64,000 bases of DNA from Pusillimonas noertemannii. Its GTDB lineage: Bacteria > Pseudomonadota > Gammaproteobacteria > Burkholderiales > Burkholderiaceae_B. The translations under genes and the position numbers were made by a program. Below are positions 1 to 9,264 of the stretch, one piece after another. The first letter of the stretch is position 1; each line of letters starts with the position of its first letter. Location of the stretch: positions 248,001 through 312,000 of the forward strand of contig NZ_QEKO01000004.1 in assembly GCF_003096595.1 (NCBI RefSeq), read 5' to 3'. The notes beneath the pieces are model-generated. The model did not search any database, had not been told where the DNA came from, and saw nothing but the letters and a program-made list of their open reading frames with translations.

Positions 1-355
1 TGCGGGCGTGCTCGAACGCCAGCCGCCCGACCTGCTCTTCGGTGTACTCCACGATCACCTGATAGACGCCTTCCTCGACGGTCCGGGCCGTTCGGCTGAA
101 GCTGACGGGACAGCCGGCCTGGGCCTGCAGGCCCAGCGCAGCGAACTCCAAAACGTGCGCCAGAGAAACGGGGTCGAGCGCGGCGTGGGGCACAAGATGC
201 CCCACATCGGGAAAACGTTCGCGCAAACGGGCCTCGAAGCCGGGAAGCCGCTCGATGGAGCACTCGGCGTCCCGGCAGGTGACGACGGCCTGGATGGCGG
301 TGCGCCGGCTCCACAGATTGGGGCCGCGCAGCGCGCGGATATGGGAAACGTCCAT
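1..355 (-). CDS. cphA: Cyanophycin synthetase CphA, N-terminal part (cut by window edge)
   Basis: This is the first ~118 codons of a second cyanophycin synthetase; the rest lies beyond the left edge. The protein begins MDVSHIRALRGPNLWSRR, the typical N-terminus of bacterial CphA, and continues through the N-domain. CphA makes the Asp-Arg storage polymer cyanophycin from aspartate, arginine and ATP. The ATG is at 355, 51 bp downstream of the stop of the short paralogue at 407-2611, so the two are probably co-transcribed. Whether this copy has the intact Mur-type P-loop that its neighbour lacks cannot be seen here. Tandem cphA'/cphA pairs are known in Betaproteobacteria. The family call is secure; activity is not testable from the fragment. 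Confidence 0.9.
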   Translation of the reverse strand, partial: MDVSHIRALRGPNLWSRRTAIQAVVTCRDAECSIERLPGFEARLRERFPDVGHLVPHAALDPVSLAHVLEFAALGLQAQAGCPVSFSRTARTVEEGVYQVIVEYTEEQVGRLAFEHAR

Positions 356-406
356 GACGCCTAGTCCTCTATCCCGTTTTTCTGGTCAATGTTGTCAAAG
401 GGCTTG

Positions 407-2611
407 TCAAACGTGGGCGACGGCCGGCTCGGGCAGTTCAAGGCCATAGGTCTTGACCGCGGTGCCGATTACTTCCTGCGTCAGGCCAAGTGCCCAGCCC
501 GCGGCCACCGCAGCCAGCACGGCGGCGATGTCCCCTGGTCGCCCGGGCCGGCCGATCAGCGGCACGTCGTCCACGAGGCACAAGCTGCTTTCCCGCCTGC
601 CGGTGGACAGCGCAATGCACCCGCCGGCAAGAAACACGCCGTGCCCGCCGCTTTCAAGGTGAGCCTCCAGCGTGGCGTTGCGCCGGTCGAGTGCGAAGAA
701 GATCACCTTGCCGTCGCACAGCCCGGCCAGCCCGGCAACCCGCTCGTCTTCGGCATTGAGCACGGCATGGCCCGAGGGAAGCACGACGTCGACCTGGCTG
801 CGGTAGATGGCGCGCGGGGTCGTATAGTATTCGCTGCCGTCAGGCTGGACATCCCAGCGCGACAGGTCCTCGGCCTGCGGCAGAATATTGGTGACGACGC
901 CCACTGAACAGCGGTCGTAGGCAAGGCCTTCGCCCAATATCAGTTCGGCGCTGCTTTCGATAACGGCTGCCTCGACAGCTCGGTTGAGCAGAAGGCGACG
1001 GCCATCCGCCCAATTGACCGCGCCGCCATCATGCACCTGCCGGCGGCCGAGAAACAATCCGTCGGCGCAGGCCAGGCCGGCATGCCGGCCGGCCAGATAC
1101 AGCATATGTGCGACCAGGCGGGCCACTGGGGTGCGCCCTTCGGTGCCGCTGACGCCGACCAGCGGTATGCGGCCGCTTTCATGCGGCGCGAAAAGATTGG
1201 CCACGATCGCCTCGCCCACCGGCCGCGTCTTGCCTTCGCCCGGCTTGATGTGCATGAGCAGGCCGGGGCCGGCGTTGACCTCCACAATGGCCCCGCCCTG
1301 GCCAGACAGCGGCTTGCCGATGTCGTCGCAAACCAGGTCGATGCCGGCGATGTCCAGGCCCACGACGCGTGCCGCCAGCGCGGCGGCTTCCGCGGTATCC
1401 GGATGGACCTCGTCCGTGCAATCGAAAGCGTGGTTGGCATTGCGCTGTATCAGCACCACCCTGCCCCGGGCCGGCACGGAATCTGCATGCAAGCCCTGGC
1501 GTTCGAGCTCGATGCCCGCGGCGGTGTCTATGCGGACGACGGACAAGGGATGCAGTTCGGTCAGTCCGCGCCGCGGATCGCTATTGATCTGCCTGTCGAT
1601 CAGGGCCTGGACAGTGTGCCGCCCATCGCCGGTAACCGTGATGAAGTCGCTGCGATTGGCGGCGACCAATCGGCCTCCGACGATCAGCAAGCGATGCTCG
1701 GTGCCCGAAATAGAGCGCTCCACCAATACGCCGGAGCCTTCTTCAACGGCGATGGCATAGGCCCTGGCTACTTCTTCCTCGCCTTTCAGGTCGATGAACA
1801 CGCCGCGCCCATGGTTGCCGTCGACAGGCTTGACCACCACCGGAAAGCCGATGTCATGGGCCGCCTCGATAGCATCTGTTGCGCTGTTTACCTCGCGGCC
1901 CTCGGGCACCGGCACGCCGAGCGCGCCGATGAGCTCCTTGGTCAGGTTCTTGTCGCGGGAAATGGCTTCGGCGATGGCGCTGGTGTGGTCGGTTTCAGCC
2001 GTCCAGATCCGGCGCATGGCCGAACCATGCCCCAATTGCACGAGGTTGCCGTCTTCAAGCAGGCGGATGTGGGGAATCGCGCGCTCTTCGGCGGCGGCAA
2101 CGATTGCCGCCGTCGACGGACCCAGGTATTTGCGGTCCACCATGCGGCGCAGGGGCTTCAACGCATCGGAAAGGCTGAACGGTTCGTCATGGATGGCGGC
2201 CAGCAGCACTTCCCGGCCGGTGGCCAGGGCCAGTCGGCAGCATTCGTCGTGGAAATTGCTGACCACCATCTTGTAGACGCCCCGCTCGGTGGTTTCGCGC
2301 GTACGGCCGAAGCCGTCGGGCAAGCCGGCCAGCGCCATCAGCTCGATGACAATGTGCTCGAGAATATGCCCGGCCCAGGTGCCTTCGCGAACGCGTCTCA
2401 GAAAGCCGCCCCGCTCGTCGTAGTTGCAGCGATGCTCGATCAGCGAAGGCATCCATGCCGACAGCCGCTCGTAGAGCCCGGGGATGCGATTGGACGGGAA
2501 ATCTTCCAGTTCACCAATGTCGATCCAGGTTTCGATCGAAGGCGGATAGGTCCAGATGCTGGGACCGCGCAGCGAAATCGTGTTTCGAAAAACAACGTCG
2601 AACTTCTTCAT
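407..2611 (-). CDS. cphA': Short cyanophycin synthetase paralogue CphA' with degenerate Mur P-loop
   Basis: A 734-residue CphA paralogue, shorter than the usual ~870-900. It has the N-domain (about 1-160), an ATP-grasp domain (about 215-475, with VVVKPVDGNHGRG at 258-270 and IVEVNAGPG at 442-450) and a Mur-ligase-like domain from ~480. The Mur P-loop, normally GTNGKT, reads GTEGRT at 489-494, so the ATP-binding lysine is an arginine, and the C-terminal lobe is shortened. In cyanobacterial CphA2, a single working ATP-grasp site with a dead Mur domain lets the enzyme polymerise beta-Asp-Arg dipeptides; a similar role is inferred here. The ATG at 2611 (MKKFDVVFRN) was chosen over upstream in-frame codons because the conserved N-terminus begins there. 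It lies downstream of the DUF1854 and ABC genes and directly upstream of cphA. Confidence 0.9.
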   Translation of the reverse strand: MKKFDVVFRNTISLRGPSIWTYPPSIETWIDIGELEDFPSNRIPGLYERLSAWMPSLIEHRCNYDERGGFLRRVREGTWAGHILEHIVIELMALAGLPDGFGRTRETTERGVYKMVVSNFHDECCRLALATGREVLLAAIHDEPFSLSDALKPLRRMVDRKYLGPSTAAIVAAAEERAIPHIRLLEDGNLVQLGHGSAMRRIWTAETDHTSAIAEAISRDKNLTKELIGALGVPVPEGREVNSATDAIEAAHDIGFPVVVKPVDGNHGRGVFIDLKGEEEVARAYAIAVEEGSGVLVERSISGTEHRLLIVGGRLVAANRSDFITVTGDGRHTVQALIDRQINSDPRRGLTELHPLSVVRIDTAAGIELERQGLHADSVPARGRVVLIQRNANHAFDCTDEVHPDTAEAAALAARVVGLDIAGIDLVCDDIGKPLSGQGGAIVEVNAGPGLLMHIKPGEGKTRPVGEAIVANLFAPHESGRIPLVGVSGTEGRTPVARLVAHMLYLAGRHAGLACADGLFLGRRQVHDGGAVNWADGRRLLLNRAVEAAVIESSAELILGEGLAYDRCSVGVVTNILPQAEDLSRWDVQPDGSEYYTTPRAIYRSQVDVVLPSGHAVLNAEDERVAGLAGLCDGKVIFFALDRRNATLEAHLESGGHGVFLAGGCIALSTGRRESSLCLVDDVPLIGRPGRPGDIAAVLAAVAAGWALGLTQEVIGTAVKTYGLELPEPAVAHV

Positions 2612-2739
2612 GTTGGCTGGATCCGATGACCCCTGAAACCTGTGTATGGTGCGGGTTTGCACATTATCTGCGCTTTTTTCACCAAGCAGATATCGAGTGA
2701 AAAGAAAAAATTGATACTTTTTATTACAAAAAACAGATC
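2612..2739 (-). promoter_or_regulatory. AT-rich spacer upstream of cphA', possible promoter
   Basis: This 128-bp spacer between the DUF1854 gene and cphA' is far more AT-rich than its surroundings, with several T6 tracts read on the minus strand just after the DUF1854 stop. It could hold a separate promoter for the cphA'/cphA pair. I found no convincing -35/-10 pair at standard spacing, so only the compositional contrast is observed. Confidence 0.3.
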
Positions 2740-3210
2740 CTACAAAAAACGGTCGAGCAGCTTCCTGCTGTGGCGGTCTAGCCCGGCCATGTCGCGCACC
2801 AGGAAATTGAGGCCATGGGCGTCGGCGATCAACAGCCGCGTGCGGCTCAGGCGACGGATGTCCTCTTCGCCCTTCAGCCTCAGCTCGGCCGGGCCACGAT
2901 CGGTCAGCACCCGCCAGGTGCTGGGGCAGACAAAGCTCGACACCTCGAGGATGCGTTCAATGGCGGGCATGAACTCGCGGGATGCCAATTCCTCCTCGAC
3001 CAGCACACGAACAGGCTCGGGCAGGCCGGACAGCTGTTGCGCCCATCCCACCTCGTGCCCCTCGGCGCTGACCAGGGAAATGCCTTCGTCCGGCGCGGCA
3101 ATGGGAAACGAACGCACCGGTATGACGCCGACATGGCGCTCGCCGCTCGAGGTCGTCAGGATGAGCCGGCCGAAGGCATCGCGCCGCAAGTCAAAAGAAT
3201 CAGCCGTCAT
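2740..3210 (-). CDS. DUF1854 family protein, cyanophycin-associated
   Basis: A 156-residue soluble protein that I recognise as DUF1854, a family repeatedly found beside betaproteobacterial cyanophycin synthetases and a matching ABC transporter. It starts MTADSFDLRRDAFGRLILTT and contains the typical stretches HVGVIPVRSFPIAAPDEGIS and CPSTWRVLTDRGPAELRLKG. No enzyme motif, signal peptide or membrane segment is visible, and its biochemical role is unknown. The ATG at 3210 overlaps the stop of the ABC transporter gene by 4 bp (ATGA), which implies translational coupling and suggests the two proteins act together. The family assignment is solid; a role in cyanophycin metabolism is inferred from gene context only. 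Confidence 0.85.
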   Translation of the reverse strand: MTADSFDLRRDAFGRLILTTSSGERHVGVIPVRSFPIAAPDEGISLVSAEGHEVGWAQQLSGLPEPVRVLVEEELASREFMPAIERILEVSSFVCPSTWRVLTDRGPAELRLKGEEDIRRLSRTRLLIADAHGLNFLVRDMAGLDRHSRKLLDRFL

Positions 3211-5543
3211 GATCGTATCGGCGCCGGTCCGGCAGGCATCGAACCCGCTGAGCCGTCTCCGCTCTCGTCTGCATCGTCATCTTCGTCCTGGGCCGTACGC
3301 GCCTGCGCCATGAAGAGGTTGTAATAGTGCCCTTGCGCGGCCATCAGGCTGTCGTGGCCGCCGATCTCGACGACCCGGCCGCGGTCCATGACCACCAGCC
3401 TGTCCGCCTTGCGCAGCGTCGAAAGGCGGTGGGCGATGGCGATGGTGGTGCGCCCCTTTACCAGATTGTCCAGCGCCCTCTGGATCTCGTTCTCGGTCTC
3501 GGTGTCGACGGCCGAGGTCGCCTCGTCCAGAATCAGTATCCGCGGATCGATCAGCAGCGCCCGGGCGATTGAAATGCGCTGGCGCTCTCCGCCCGACAAG
3601 CCCTGGCCCCGCTCCCCGACCAGAGAGTCGTAGCCCAGCGGCAGGCGCAGGATGAATTCATGCGCATGGGCAGCGCGTGCCGCGGCGATGATCTCGGCCC
3701 GCGTGGCCTCGGGCTTGCCGTAGGCGATGTTGTCGGCGACGGTTCCAAAAAACAGGAACGGGTCCTGCAGCACCAGGCCGATGTGCCGGCGATATTCAGC
3801 GACCGGCACCGAGCGCACGTCGACGCCATCGATCAGTACCTTCCCTTCGCTCGCATCGTAGAAGCGGCAGATCAGATTGACCAGGGTCGACTTGCCTGAT
3901 CCCGAATGTCCCACCAGGCCGATCATCTCCCCTGGCTGCACGGCCAGGCTCACATCTTTGATGACGGAACGGGTGCCATAGCGGAAATTCGTCCGCTGCA
4001 ACTCGATGCGGCCCACGACCTTCTCCAGGTGCACCGGCTTGGCCGGTTCGGGCACGCTGGAGACGTGGTCAAGGATGTCGAAGATGCGCTTGGTCGAGGA
4101 GGCCGCCCGCTGCGTCGCCGACACAATGCGGCTCATGGAATCCAGGCGCGTATAGAAGCGGCCTATATAGGCAAGGAAGGCGGTCAGCACCCCTACGGAA
4201 GATTCGCCGCGGGCAATCTGCCAGATGCCGAATACCCAGACGACGAGCAGGCCCATCTCGGTCAACAGGGTCACCGTCGGCGTGAACAACGACCAAGTGC
4301 GGTTCAGCTTGTCGTTCATCGCCAGGTTGTGCTCGTTCGCCGCGCGAAAACGTTCGGCCTCGCGCTTTTCCTGGGCAAAGGCCTTGACCACGCGTATGCC
4401 CGGTATGGTGTCGGCCAATACATTGGTCACTTCGGCCCAGACGCGGTCGATCTTCTCGAAACCCGTACGCAGCCGCTCGCGCACCAGGTGGATCAGCCAG
4501 GCAATAATGGGCAGCGGCAAAAGCGTGACCAGGGCCAGCCACGGATTGATCGAGAACAATATCACCGAGGTCATGGCGATCATGAGCACATCGGTGGCGA
4601 AATTGAGCAGGTCGAGCGACAGGAAAATATTGATCCGGTCGGTTTCATTGCCCAGGCGCGCCATCAGGTCTCCGGTGCGCTTGCCCCCGAAGTATTGAAG
4701 CGACAGGCCCAGCAGGTGCTCATAGGTACAGGTGCGCAAGTCGCGGCCGATACGCTCGGAAACGGCCGCCAGGACATAGGTTCGCAGCCAGCCAAGCACC
4801 CAGGCAAGTACCGCCGCGCCCAGCAGGCCGCCCAGATACATGCCAACCAGCCGCCAATCGATGGGCACGCCGTTCTGAAAGGGAATCAACACCCGGTCCA
4901 TCAGCGGCATGGTCAGGTAAGGTGGCACCAGCGTCGCGGCGGTCGACCCCAGCGTCAGCGCGAACCCCGCAAGCAGCCTGCCCCGATAGGGTCGTGCGAA
5001 ACGCCAGAGACGCAACAGCGTCAAGGTCGAAGGCGCTTCTTCGGCTGCGCCCGCGCACGCGGGGCATTCGTCCTGGGCCGGCGGCAGCGGCGCCTGGCAC
5101 CGGGGGCAGGCCTCTTGGGTCGATCGTTGCCCATCGGCCGCGGTTTCATTGCCCAGGCCCTCGCGGCATGCGTTGAATTCGGCGATGACGCCCAGCGCCG
5201 CGCTATTGCGTTGCAGCGTGTAGCGCCAGCAGGCAAGCCGCCGCTCGGCATCGAACAGTTCCAGCCGGCCGACGCCGGCATGGTCGAGGTGCTCCAGGCG
5301 CAGTCCCTGCTGCAGCGGCCAGCTTTGCCACGATGCGCTGCGCAGATCGAGGGCCAGCAGACGGCGGTCGGTAACGGCGATGAGCCCGTCGGCAAAGTGC
5401 AAACGCTCGTCGAGGTCGGTTTCCAGGCAGGCCCGCAGCCGTTCGCCGGGCAGCAAGGCAGAGGCCAGTTGGGCGGCAAAGCGCGGCGACGCGGCGGACG
5501 CAGGGACGCCGGCGGTATCCGTCGAAAGCGGTGCAGCGGTCAT
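3207..5543 (-). CDS. Cyanophycin-associated ABC transporter with PH-like region and zinc ribbon
   Basis: A 778-residue half-ABC exporter with an unusual N-terminal extension. Residues ~30-130 look like a bacterial PH-like module (AVTDRRLLALDL). A zinc-ribbon-like pair follows at 146-163 (CPRC, ten residues, CPAC). The exporter TM domain spans about 180-470, and the nucleotide-binding domain starts near 510, with Walker A GLVGHSGSGKST at 542-552, signature LSGGERQ near 647 and Walker B ILILDEATSAVD just after. The start at 5543 (MTAAPLSTDT) was preferred to the upstream in-frame ATG because it begins the conserved region. It overlaps DUF1854 by 4 bp. The substrate is unknown; an export or membrane-scaffolding role linked to cyanophycin granules is speculation from context. 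Confidence 0.88.
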   Translation of the reverse strand: MTAAPLSTDTAGVPASAASPRFAAQLASALLPGERLRACLETDLDERLHFADGLIAVTDRRLLALDLRSASWQSWPLQQGLRLEHLDHAGVGRLELFDAERRLACWRYTLQRNSAALGVIAEFNACREGLGNETAADGQRSTQEACPRCQAPLPPAQDECPACAGAAEEAPSTLTLLRLWRFARPYRGRLLAGFALTLGSTAATLVPPYLTMPLMDRVLIPFQNGVPIDWRLVGMYLGGLLGAAVLAWVLGWLRTYVLAAVSERIGRDLRTCTYEHLLGLSLQYFGGKRTGDLMARLGNETDRINIFLSLDLLNFATDVLMIAMTSVILFSINPWLALVTLLPLPIIAWLIHLVRERLRTGFEKIDRVWAEVTNVLADTIPGIRVVKAFAQEKREAERFRAANEHNLAMNDKLNRTWSLFTPTVTLLTEMGLLVVWVFGIWQIARGESSVGVLTAFLAYIGRFYTRLDSMSRIVSATQRAASSTKRIFDILDHVSSVPEPAKPVHLEKVVGRIELQRTNFRYGTRSVIKDVSLAVQPGEMIGLVGHSGSGKSTLVNLICRFYDASEGKVLIDGVDVRSVPVAEYRRHIGLVLQDPFLFFGTVADNIAYGKPEATRAEIIAAARAAHAHEFILRLPLGYDSLVGERGQGLSGGERQRISIARALLIDPRILILDEATSAVDTETENEIQRALDNLVKGRTTIAIAHRLSTLRKADRLVVMDRGRVVEIGGHDSLMAAQGHYYNLFMAQARTAQDEDDDADESGDGSAGSMPAGPAPIRS

Positions 5544-5772
5544 CACGCGAAAGTCACCTAAGTATCCCTGGGCCCGTGGGGCAGTCGGGCGCAAAGCGGC
5601 CCATACGACGTGCATGGACACACAATCTTCGCACGGCGAGGTAGATTACGCCGATTTCGGGACTTTGGGAGGAAAGCCGCCCCTCTGTGGGGCCGGAGCA
5701 ACACAAACACAGCGTGCCTGGGCGAACTCTGAAACCCGGGGCGACGCCCTGAAGGACCTGGGCTTCGAAGCC

Positions 5773-6153
5773 TTAGGGCACCATCGCGTAAGCCACGACC
5801 TCGAGCTTCATGCCCGGCACCACCAGTGCCGCCACGCCCACGCTTGCGCGGTTGGGATAAGGCGCGCAGAAGAACTCGCGATACACCGCATCGATGACGG
5901 GCATGTCGGCCACGTCGGTCATGTAGATCAGCACCTGGGTCACATCGTCGAGCGTGCCGCCCGCGGCCTGCACGGCCCGCTGCAGATTGCCGAAGGTCTG
6001 GCGGGCCTGTTGCTCGACAGGCCCCGTATCGATACTTCCGTCCGGCCGCACCGGGCCATGGACAGTGAACAGCATGTTGCCGCTGGCCTTGGTGGCCCAG
6101 GAAAACGGCTGGTCAAGGGATGGCAACCCGACGTCGACTACTTGCCTCATCAT
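5773..6153 (-). CDS. RidA family enamine/imine deaminase (kyn operon)
   Basis: A 126-residue RidA/YjgF/UK114 family protein with the family core (LIYMTDVADMPVIDAVYREF) and the C-terminal Arg-containing segment PYPNRASVGVAAL. RidA proteins hydrolyse reactive enamines and imines released by PLP enzymes. It is the last of four genes that each overlap the next by 4 bp (aminotransferase, tryptophan dioxygenase, hydrolase, RidA). Its likely job is therefore to detoxify or deaminate an imine made during transamination in this pathway. The ATG at 6153 overlaps the hydrolase stop. A weak 12-bp palindrome (GGCTTCGAAGCC at 5761-5772) sits just past the stop but has no T-tract. Confidence 0.88.
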   Translation of the reverse strand: MMRQVVDVGLPSLDQPFSWATKASGNMLFTVHGPVRPDGSIDTGPVEQQARQTFGNLQRAVQAAGGTLDDVTQVLIYMTDVADMPVIDAVYREFFCAPYPNRASVGVAALVVPGMKLEVVAYAMVP

Positions 6154-7058
6154 GTTCTCCGAACAGGGGTGAATGAAAGCGATGAAAACAGTGCCCAGGT
6201 GGCGTCGCCCAACCGTGTGCCGGGGCGGGCCAGATCGAGAATGACGTCGAAGTGATTGCGGCCGGGCGCTTCGAGGCAGGGCTGATGCTGGGCGCCCACC
6301 TCTTTCAGTGCCTTGGCGAACTCCCTGCCCTGGCGTTTGAATTCAGAGGTTTCGATTTCGCCCCAGCAGACGACGGTGGGCGGAAACCCTTCAAGACAAA
6401 GCAATTGAGGGCTGACCGCAAGCGCGCCGGCCGGATCGAGCGACAAGGCCTCATTGATGCTGGTGCCGACAAGCGGCTGCAAATCGTAGATTCCGGAAAC
6501 CAGCACGGCGGCCGCCGGCACGCCATTGGGCAGGTCGGTTGTGCCGTTCCAGCCGCGCAGGCAACACATGGCGGCCAGGTGGGCGCCCGCCGAGCTGCCT
6601 GCAACGACGATGCGTTGCGGATCGAAACCCAGCTCTTTGGCATGCCGATGCAGCCAGCGCAAGGCGCGGCGGCACTCAAGCGCGATGTCATGCACCGATG
6701 CTTGCGGCGCCAGCGTGTAGTCGATAGCCGCAAATGCCGCGCCGGCCCCGGTACAGTCGGGCGCGGCGAACAAAGAGCTGGCCCTGGAAAGCTCTTGCCA
6801 GTAGCCGCCATGGATGAACAGCAGCAGCGGCGGAGGTTGCCCCGTGTGTGTGGGTGCGGGCAGGAACAGATCGAGCCGATGCGCCGCGCCGTCGCCATAA
6901 GAAAGCTCGAGATGCCTTGTCGCGCCTTGCCGCGCGGCAGCACTGCGCCACGCGTACTCGTCCAAGTGGGGCGCATAGTTTCCGCCTATGCACGAACTGG
7001 GCGAATACTCGCGCTCACGCTCTTCGAGAGGCAGCGTACCGCCTGAAGCCGGCCTCAT
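6150..7058 (-). CDS. Alpha/beta hydrolase, kynurenine formamidase-like
   Basis: A 302-residue alpha/beta hydrolase of the HGGxW group. It shows the oxyanion-hole motif HGGYW at 83-87 and the nucleophile elbow GSSAGAH (Ser156), with a late [10 protein letters not shown] segment supplying the catalytic His. This family includes AFMID/BNA7-type arylformamidases that hydrolyse N-formylkynurenine to kynurenine. The gene follows tryptophan 2,3-dioxygenase directly, which makes that substrate the best guess. It is unrelated in sequence to the cyclase-type KynB used by many bacteria. The start at 7058 gives the ATGA overlap with the dioxygenase stop; an upstream in-frame ATG at 7079 would extend it by seven residues. 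Confidence 0.85.
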   Translation of the reverse strand: MRPASGGTLPLEEREREYSPSSCIGGNYAPHLDEYAWRSAAARQGATRHLELSYGDGAAHRLDLFLPAPTHTGQPPPLLLFIHGGYWQELSRASSLFAAPDCTGAGAAFAAIDYTLAPQASVHDIALECRRALRWLHRHAKELGFDPQRIVVAGSSAGAHLAAMCCLRGWNGTTDLPNGVPAAAVLVSGIYDLQPLVGTSINEALSLDPAGALAVSPQLLCLEGFPPTVVCWGEIETSEFKRQGREFAKALKEVGAQHQPCLEAPGRNHFDVILDLARPGTRLGDATWALFSSLSFTPVRRT

Positions 7059-7927
7059 AGCGCGGTTCGGACTGTCCATATTTCGGGGAACAGCACGATG
7101 TCCAGCATCTTCTTGAGATAGCTGACGCCCCCCGTTCCGCCGGTGCCCCGCTTGAAGCCGATGATGCGCTCGACCGTGGTGACATGGCGGAAGCGCCAGA
7201 GGCGGAAGGCGTCTTCGATGTCGGCGAGCTTTTCGCCAAGCTGGTAAAGATCCCAGTAGGCATGCGGCTCGCGATAGATCGCCAGCCAGGCCGCCTCGAC
7301 TTCGGGGCTGGCGGCATAGGGCTGCGTCCAGTCGCGCTCGAGGTGGTCGGCAGGAATGGAAAGCCCGTGCCGCGCAAGCATCCGCAGCGATTCGTCGTAC
7401 AGCGAGGGCGCGCGGTATGCCTGCTCGACCCGGGCGAGCAGATCGGGCCGGTGCGCATGCGGCTTGAGCATGGCCGCATTCTTGTTGCCCAGGGCGAACT
7501 CGATGCAACGATACTGCGCGCTCTGGAAACCGCTGGAACTGGCCAGATAGGGCCGCATGGCCGAATATTCGGGCGGGGTCATCGTGGACAGCACCGTCCA
7601 GGCGCTGACCAGTTGCTCCATGATGCGCGAAACGCGCGCCAGCATCTTGAAGCTGTCGGCGTATTGGTCTGCCGCCACGGCCTTCGTGGCGGCGGCCAGC
7701 TCGTGCAGCATCAGCTTCATCCATAGCTCGCTGGTCTGGTGCTGGATGATGAACAGCATTTCATCGTGAGCGGGCGAAAGCGGATGCTGGGCGCCCAGTA
7801 CTTCATCGAGGTGCAGGTAGTCGCCATAGCTCATCGACTGGCTGAAATCGAGCTGCGCCTTTTCTTCGGCCACGATGCGCTCTGTCTCGCCGGCCCCCTC
7901 GCCGGCGGAAGTTCGTGAAGTATTCAT
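7055..7927 (-). CDS. kynA: Tryptophan 2,3-dioxygenase
   Basis: A 290-residue haem dioxygenase that opens the indole ring of L-tryptophan to give N-formylkynurenine. The family signatures are clear: [19 protein letters not shown] near the N-terminus, [19 protein letters not shown] in the haem-pocket region, [13 protein letters not shown], and the C-terminal [17 protein letters not shown] segment that binds substrate. The length matches bacterial TDO. The ATG at 7927 follows a GGAGG Shine-Dalgarno and overlaps the aminotransferase stop by 4 bp; the in-frame extension upstream of it lies inside the aminotransferase gene. It is the second gene of the operon. No kynureninase or 3-hydroxyanthranilate genes are nearby. 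Confidence 0.96.
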   Translation of the reverse strand: MNTSRTSAGEGAGETERIVAEEKAQLDFSQSMSYGDYLHLDEVLGAQHPLSPAHDEMLFIIQHQTSELWMKLMLHELAAATKAVAADQYADSFKMLARVSRIMEQLVSAWTVLSTMTPPEYSAMRPYLASSSGFQSAQYRCIEFALGNKNAAMLKPHAHRPDLLARVEQAYRAPSLYDESLRMLARHGLSIPADHLERDWTQPYAASPEVEAAWLAIYREPHAYWDLYQLGEKLADIEDAFRLWRFRHVTTVERIIGFKRGTGGTGGVSYLKKMLDIVLFPEIWTVRTAL

Positions 7928-9135
7928 TTGTCTTCCTCCAGTATGGTAATGATGGCATCGGCCACGTATTGGACATTGTCGCGCGACAGGCCCGACATGC
8001 ACATGCGGCCTGATTTGACCAGATATACGCCATGCTGTTCACGCAGCCCGTCGACCTGCGCCTCGGTAAGGCCTGTGTAGCTGAACATGCCGCGCTGGCT
8101 CAACAGGAATCCGAAGTCGCGCCGTTCGCCGAAATGGGCATGCAAGGCCTGGTGCAGCCGCGCACGCATGTCCTTGATGCGTGCGCGCATGTCCGCCAGA
8201 TCGGCGTCCCAGCTGGCGGCCAGCTCGGGCGACTGCAATACATGCTGGACAAGGCGCGCGCCCTGCGCGGGGGGCGACGAATAATTGCGGCGCACCGTGG
8301 CCTTAAGTTGGCCCAGCACATTATCGGCCGTGGCCGGATCCGTACACACCACGCTCAGGCTGCCCACACGCTCGCCGTACAGCGAAAAATTCTTGGAGAA
8401 GGAATTGGCGACGAAGGCCTGGGCGCCAGCGTCGACCAGCGCCCGCACCGCCCAGGCGTCTTCGTCGAGACCGTCGCCAAAGCCCTGGTAAGCCATGTCC
8501 ACGAAGGGAATCAGGCCGCGCTCGACGATGACGGGAATCAAGGCGCCCCACTGCTGGCGCGACAGGTCGAGGCCGGTTGGGTTGTGGCAACTGGCATGCA
8601 GCAGCACCACGCTGCCCGAAGGCAGGCCGCGTATCGTCTCCAGCATCCGGTCGAAACACAGGGTTCCGCTAGAGGCATCGTAGTAGGGATAGCCATGCGT
8701 GCGGAAGCCCGCGCCCTCGAATATGGCCAGGTGGTTATCCCAGGTGGGATCGCTGATCCACACTTCGGCCTGGGGGAAATAACGCTTGATGAAATCGGCC
8801 CCCACCTTCAGCGCGCCCGAGCCGCCGGGAGTCTGCACGGTGGCAATGCGCCCCGCACGCACAGCCTCGTGCCCGGCGCCGAACACCAGGTTCTGTACCA
8901 ACTGGCGATAGGTAGCCAGGCCCTCCATCGGAAGATAGCCACAGGGCTCCACGTTCGCGGCCAGGAATTGAGCCGCCTGACGCACCGAGTCCAGTACGGG
9001 CAGGCGCCCGGCCTCGTCAAAATACAGGCCGATGCTGAGACTGACTTTCTCGGGGCGCGCATCGCGCTGGAATGACTCCATCAGCGACAGGATGGGGTCG
9101 CCCGGATAGGCGGGCACATGGGTGAACAGGGACAT
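7924..9135 (-). CDS. Aromatic amino acid / kynurenine-type aminotransferase (class I, PLP)
   Basis: A 403-residue aspartate/tyrosine aminotransferase of the class I fold, close to TyrB. Visible landmarks are HNPTG at 184-188, VDMAYQGF at 212-219 (the PLP-ring Asp-x-x-Tyr), [14 protein letters not shown] at 245-258 with the PLP lysine at K248, and a late RMCMSGL segment with the substrate-carboxylate arginine. It is the first gene of the operon with tryptophan dioxygenase and a formamidase-like hydrolase. Kynurenine (giving kynurenic acid after ring closure) or tryptophan/phenylalanine are the plausible substrates. The start at 9135 ([10 protein letters not shown]) matches the family N-terminus. 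Expression is probably controlled by the divergent AsnC-type gene. Confidence 0.85.
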   Translation of the reverse strand: MSLFTHVPAYPGDPILSLMESFQRDARPEKVSLSIGLYFDEAGRLPVLDSVRQAAQFLAANVEPCGYLPMEGLATYRQLVQNLVFGAGHEAVRAGRIATVQTPGGSGALKVGADFIKRYFPQAEVWISDPTWDNHLAIFEGAGFRTHGYPYYDASSGTLCFDRMLETIRGLPSGSVVLLHASCHNPTGLDLSRQQWGALIPVIVERGLIPFVDMAYQGFGDGLDEDAWAVRALVDAGAQAFVANSFSKNFSLYGERVGSLSVVCTDPATADNVLGQLKATVRRNYSSPPAQGARLVQHVLQSPELAASWDADLADMRARIKDMRARLHQALHAHFGERRDFGFLLSQRGMFSYTGLTEAQVDGLREQHGVYLVKSGRMCMSGLSRDNVQYVADAIITILEEDK

Positions 9136-9159
9136 GGTCTGGAACTTTATCGTCAAATG

Positions 9160-9174
9160 GCATTAAATTTATGC
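9160..9174. promoter_or_regulatory. Candidate Lrp/AsnC operator in the divergent promoter region
   Basis: GCATTAAATTTATGC is a 15-bp AT-centred palindrome with one mismatched pair. It lies between the aminotransferase start (9135) and the AsnC-type regulator start (9265). Length, symmetry and AT-rich core fit sites bound by Lrp/AsnC proteins, which commonly control divergent amino-acid genes. The functional reading is inference. Confidence 0.35.
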
Positions 9175-9264
9175 AAACAAGTTTATATATTCAAGCGAGT
9201 TGTACCAAGGCGTTTTTTCATCAAGCATAATTTGGTCCATAATCAACCAGGTAAAGGAATATTT

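Noticed and set aside
1031-2629. 532-codon plus-strand frame opposite cphA'
   Set aside because: Long open antisense frame expected from GC-rich codon usage; the minus strand carries clear CphA motifs.
3906-5561. 551-codon plus-strand frame opposite the ABC transporter
   Set aside because: His/Gln/Arg-rich translation with no domain; the opposite strand encodes Walker A, signature and Walker B motifs.
7079-7724. N-terminal extension of the formamidase-like ORF to a start at 7724
   Set aside because: The extension lies inside the tryptophan dioxygenase gene in another frame and has no conserved residues; the ATGA overlap at 7058 fits the operon pattern.
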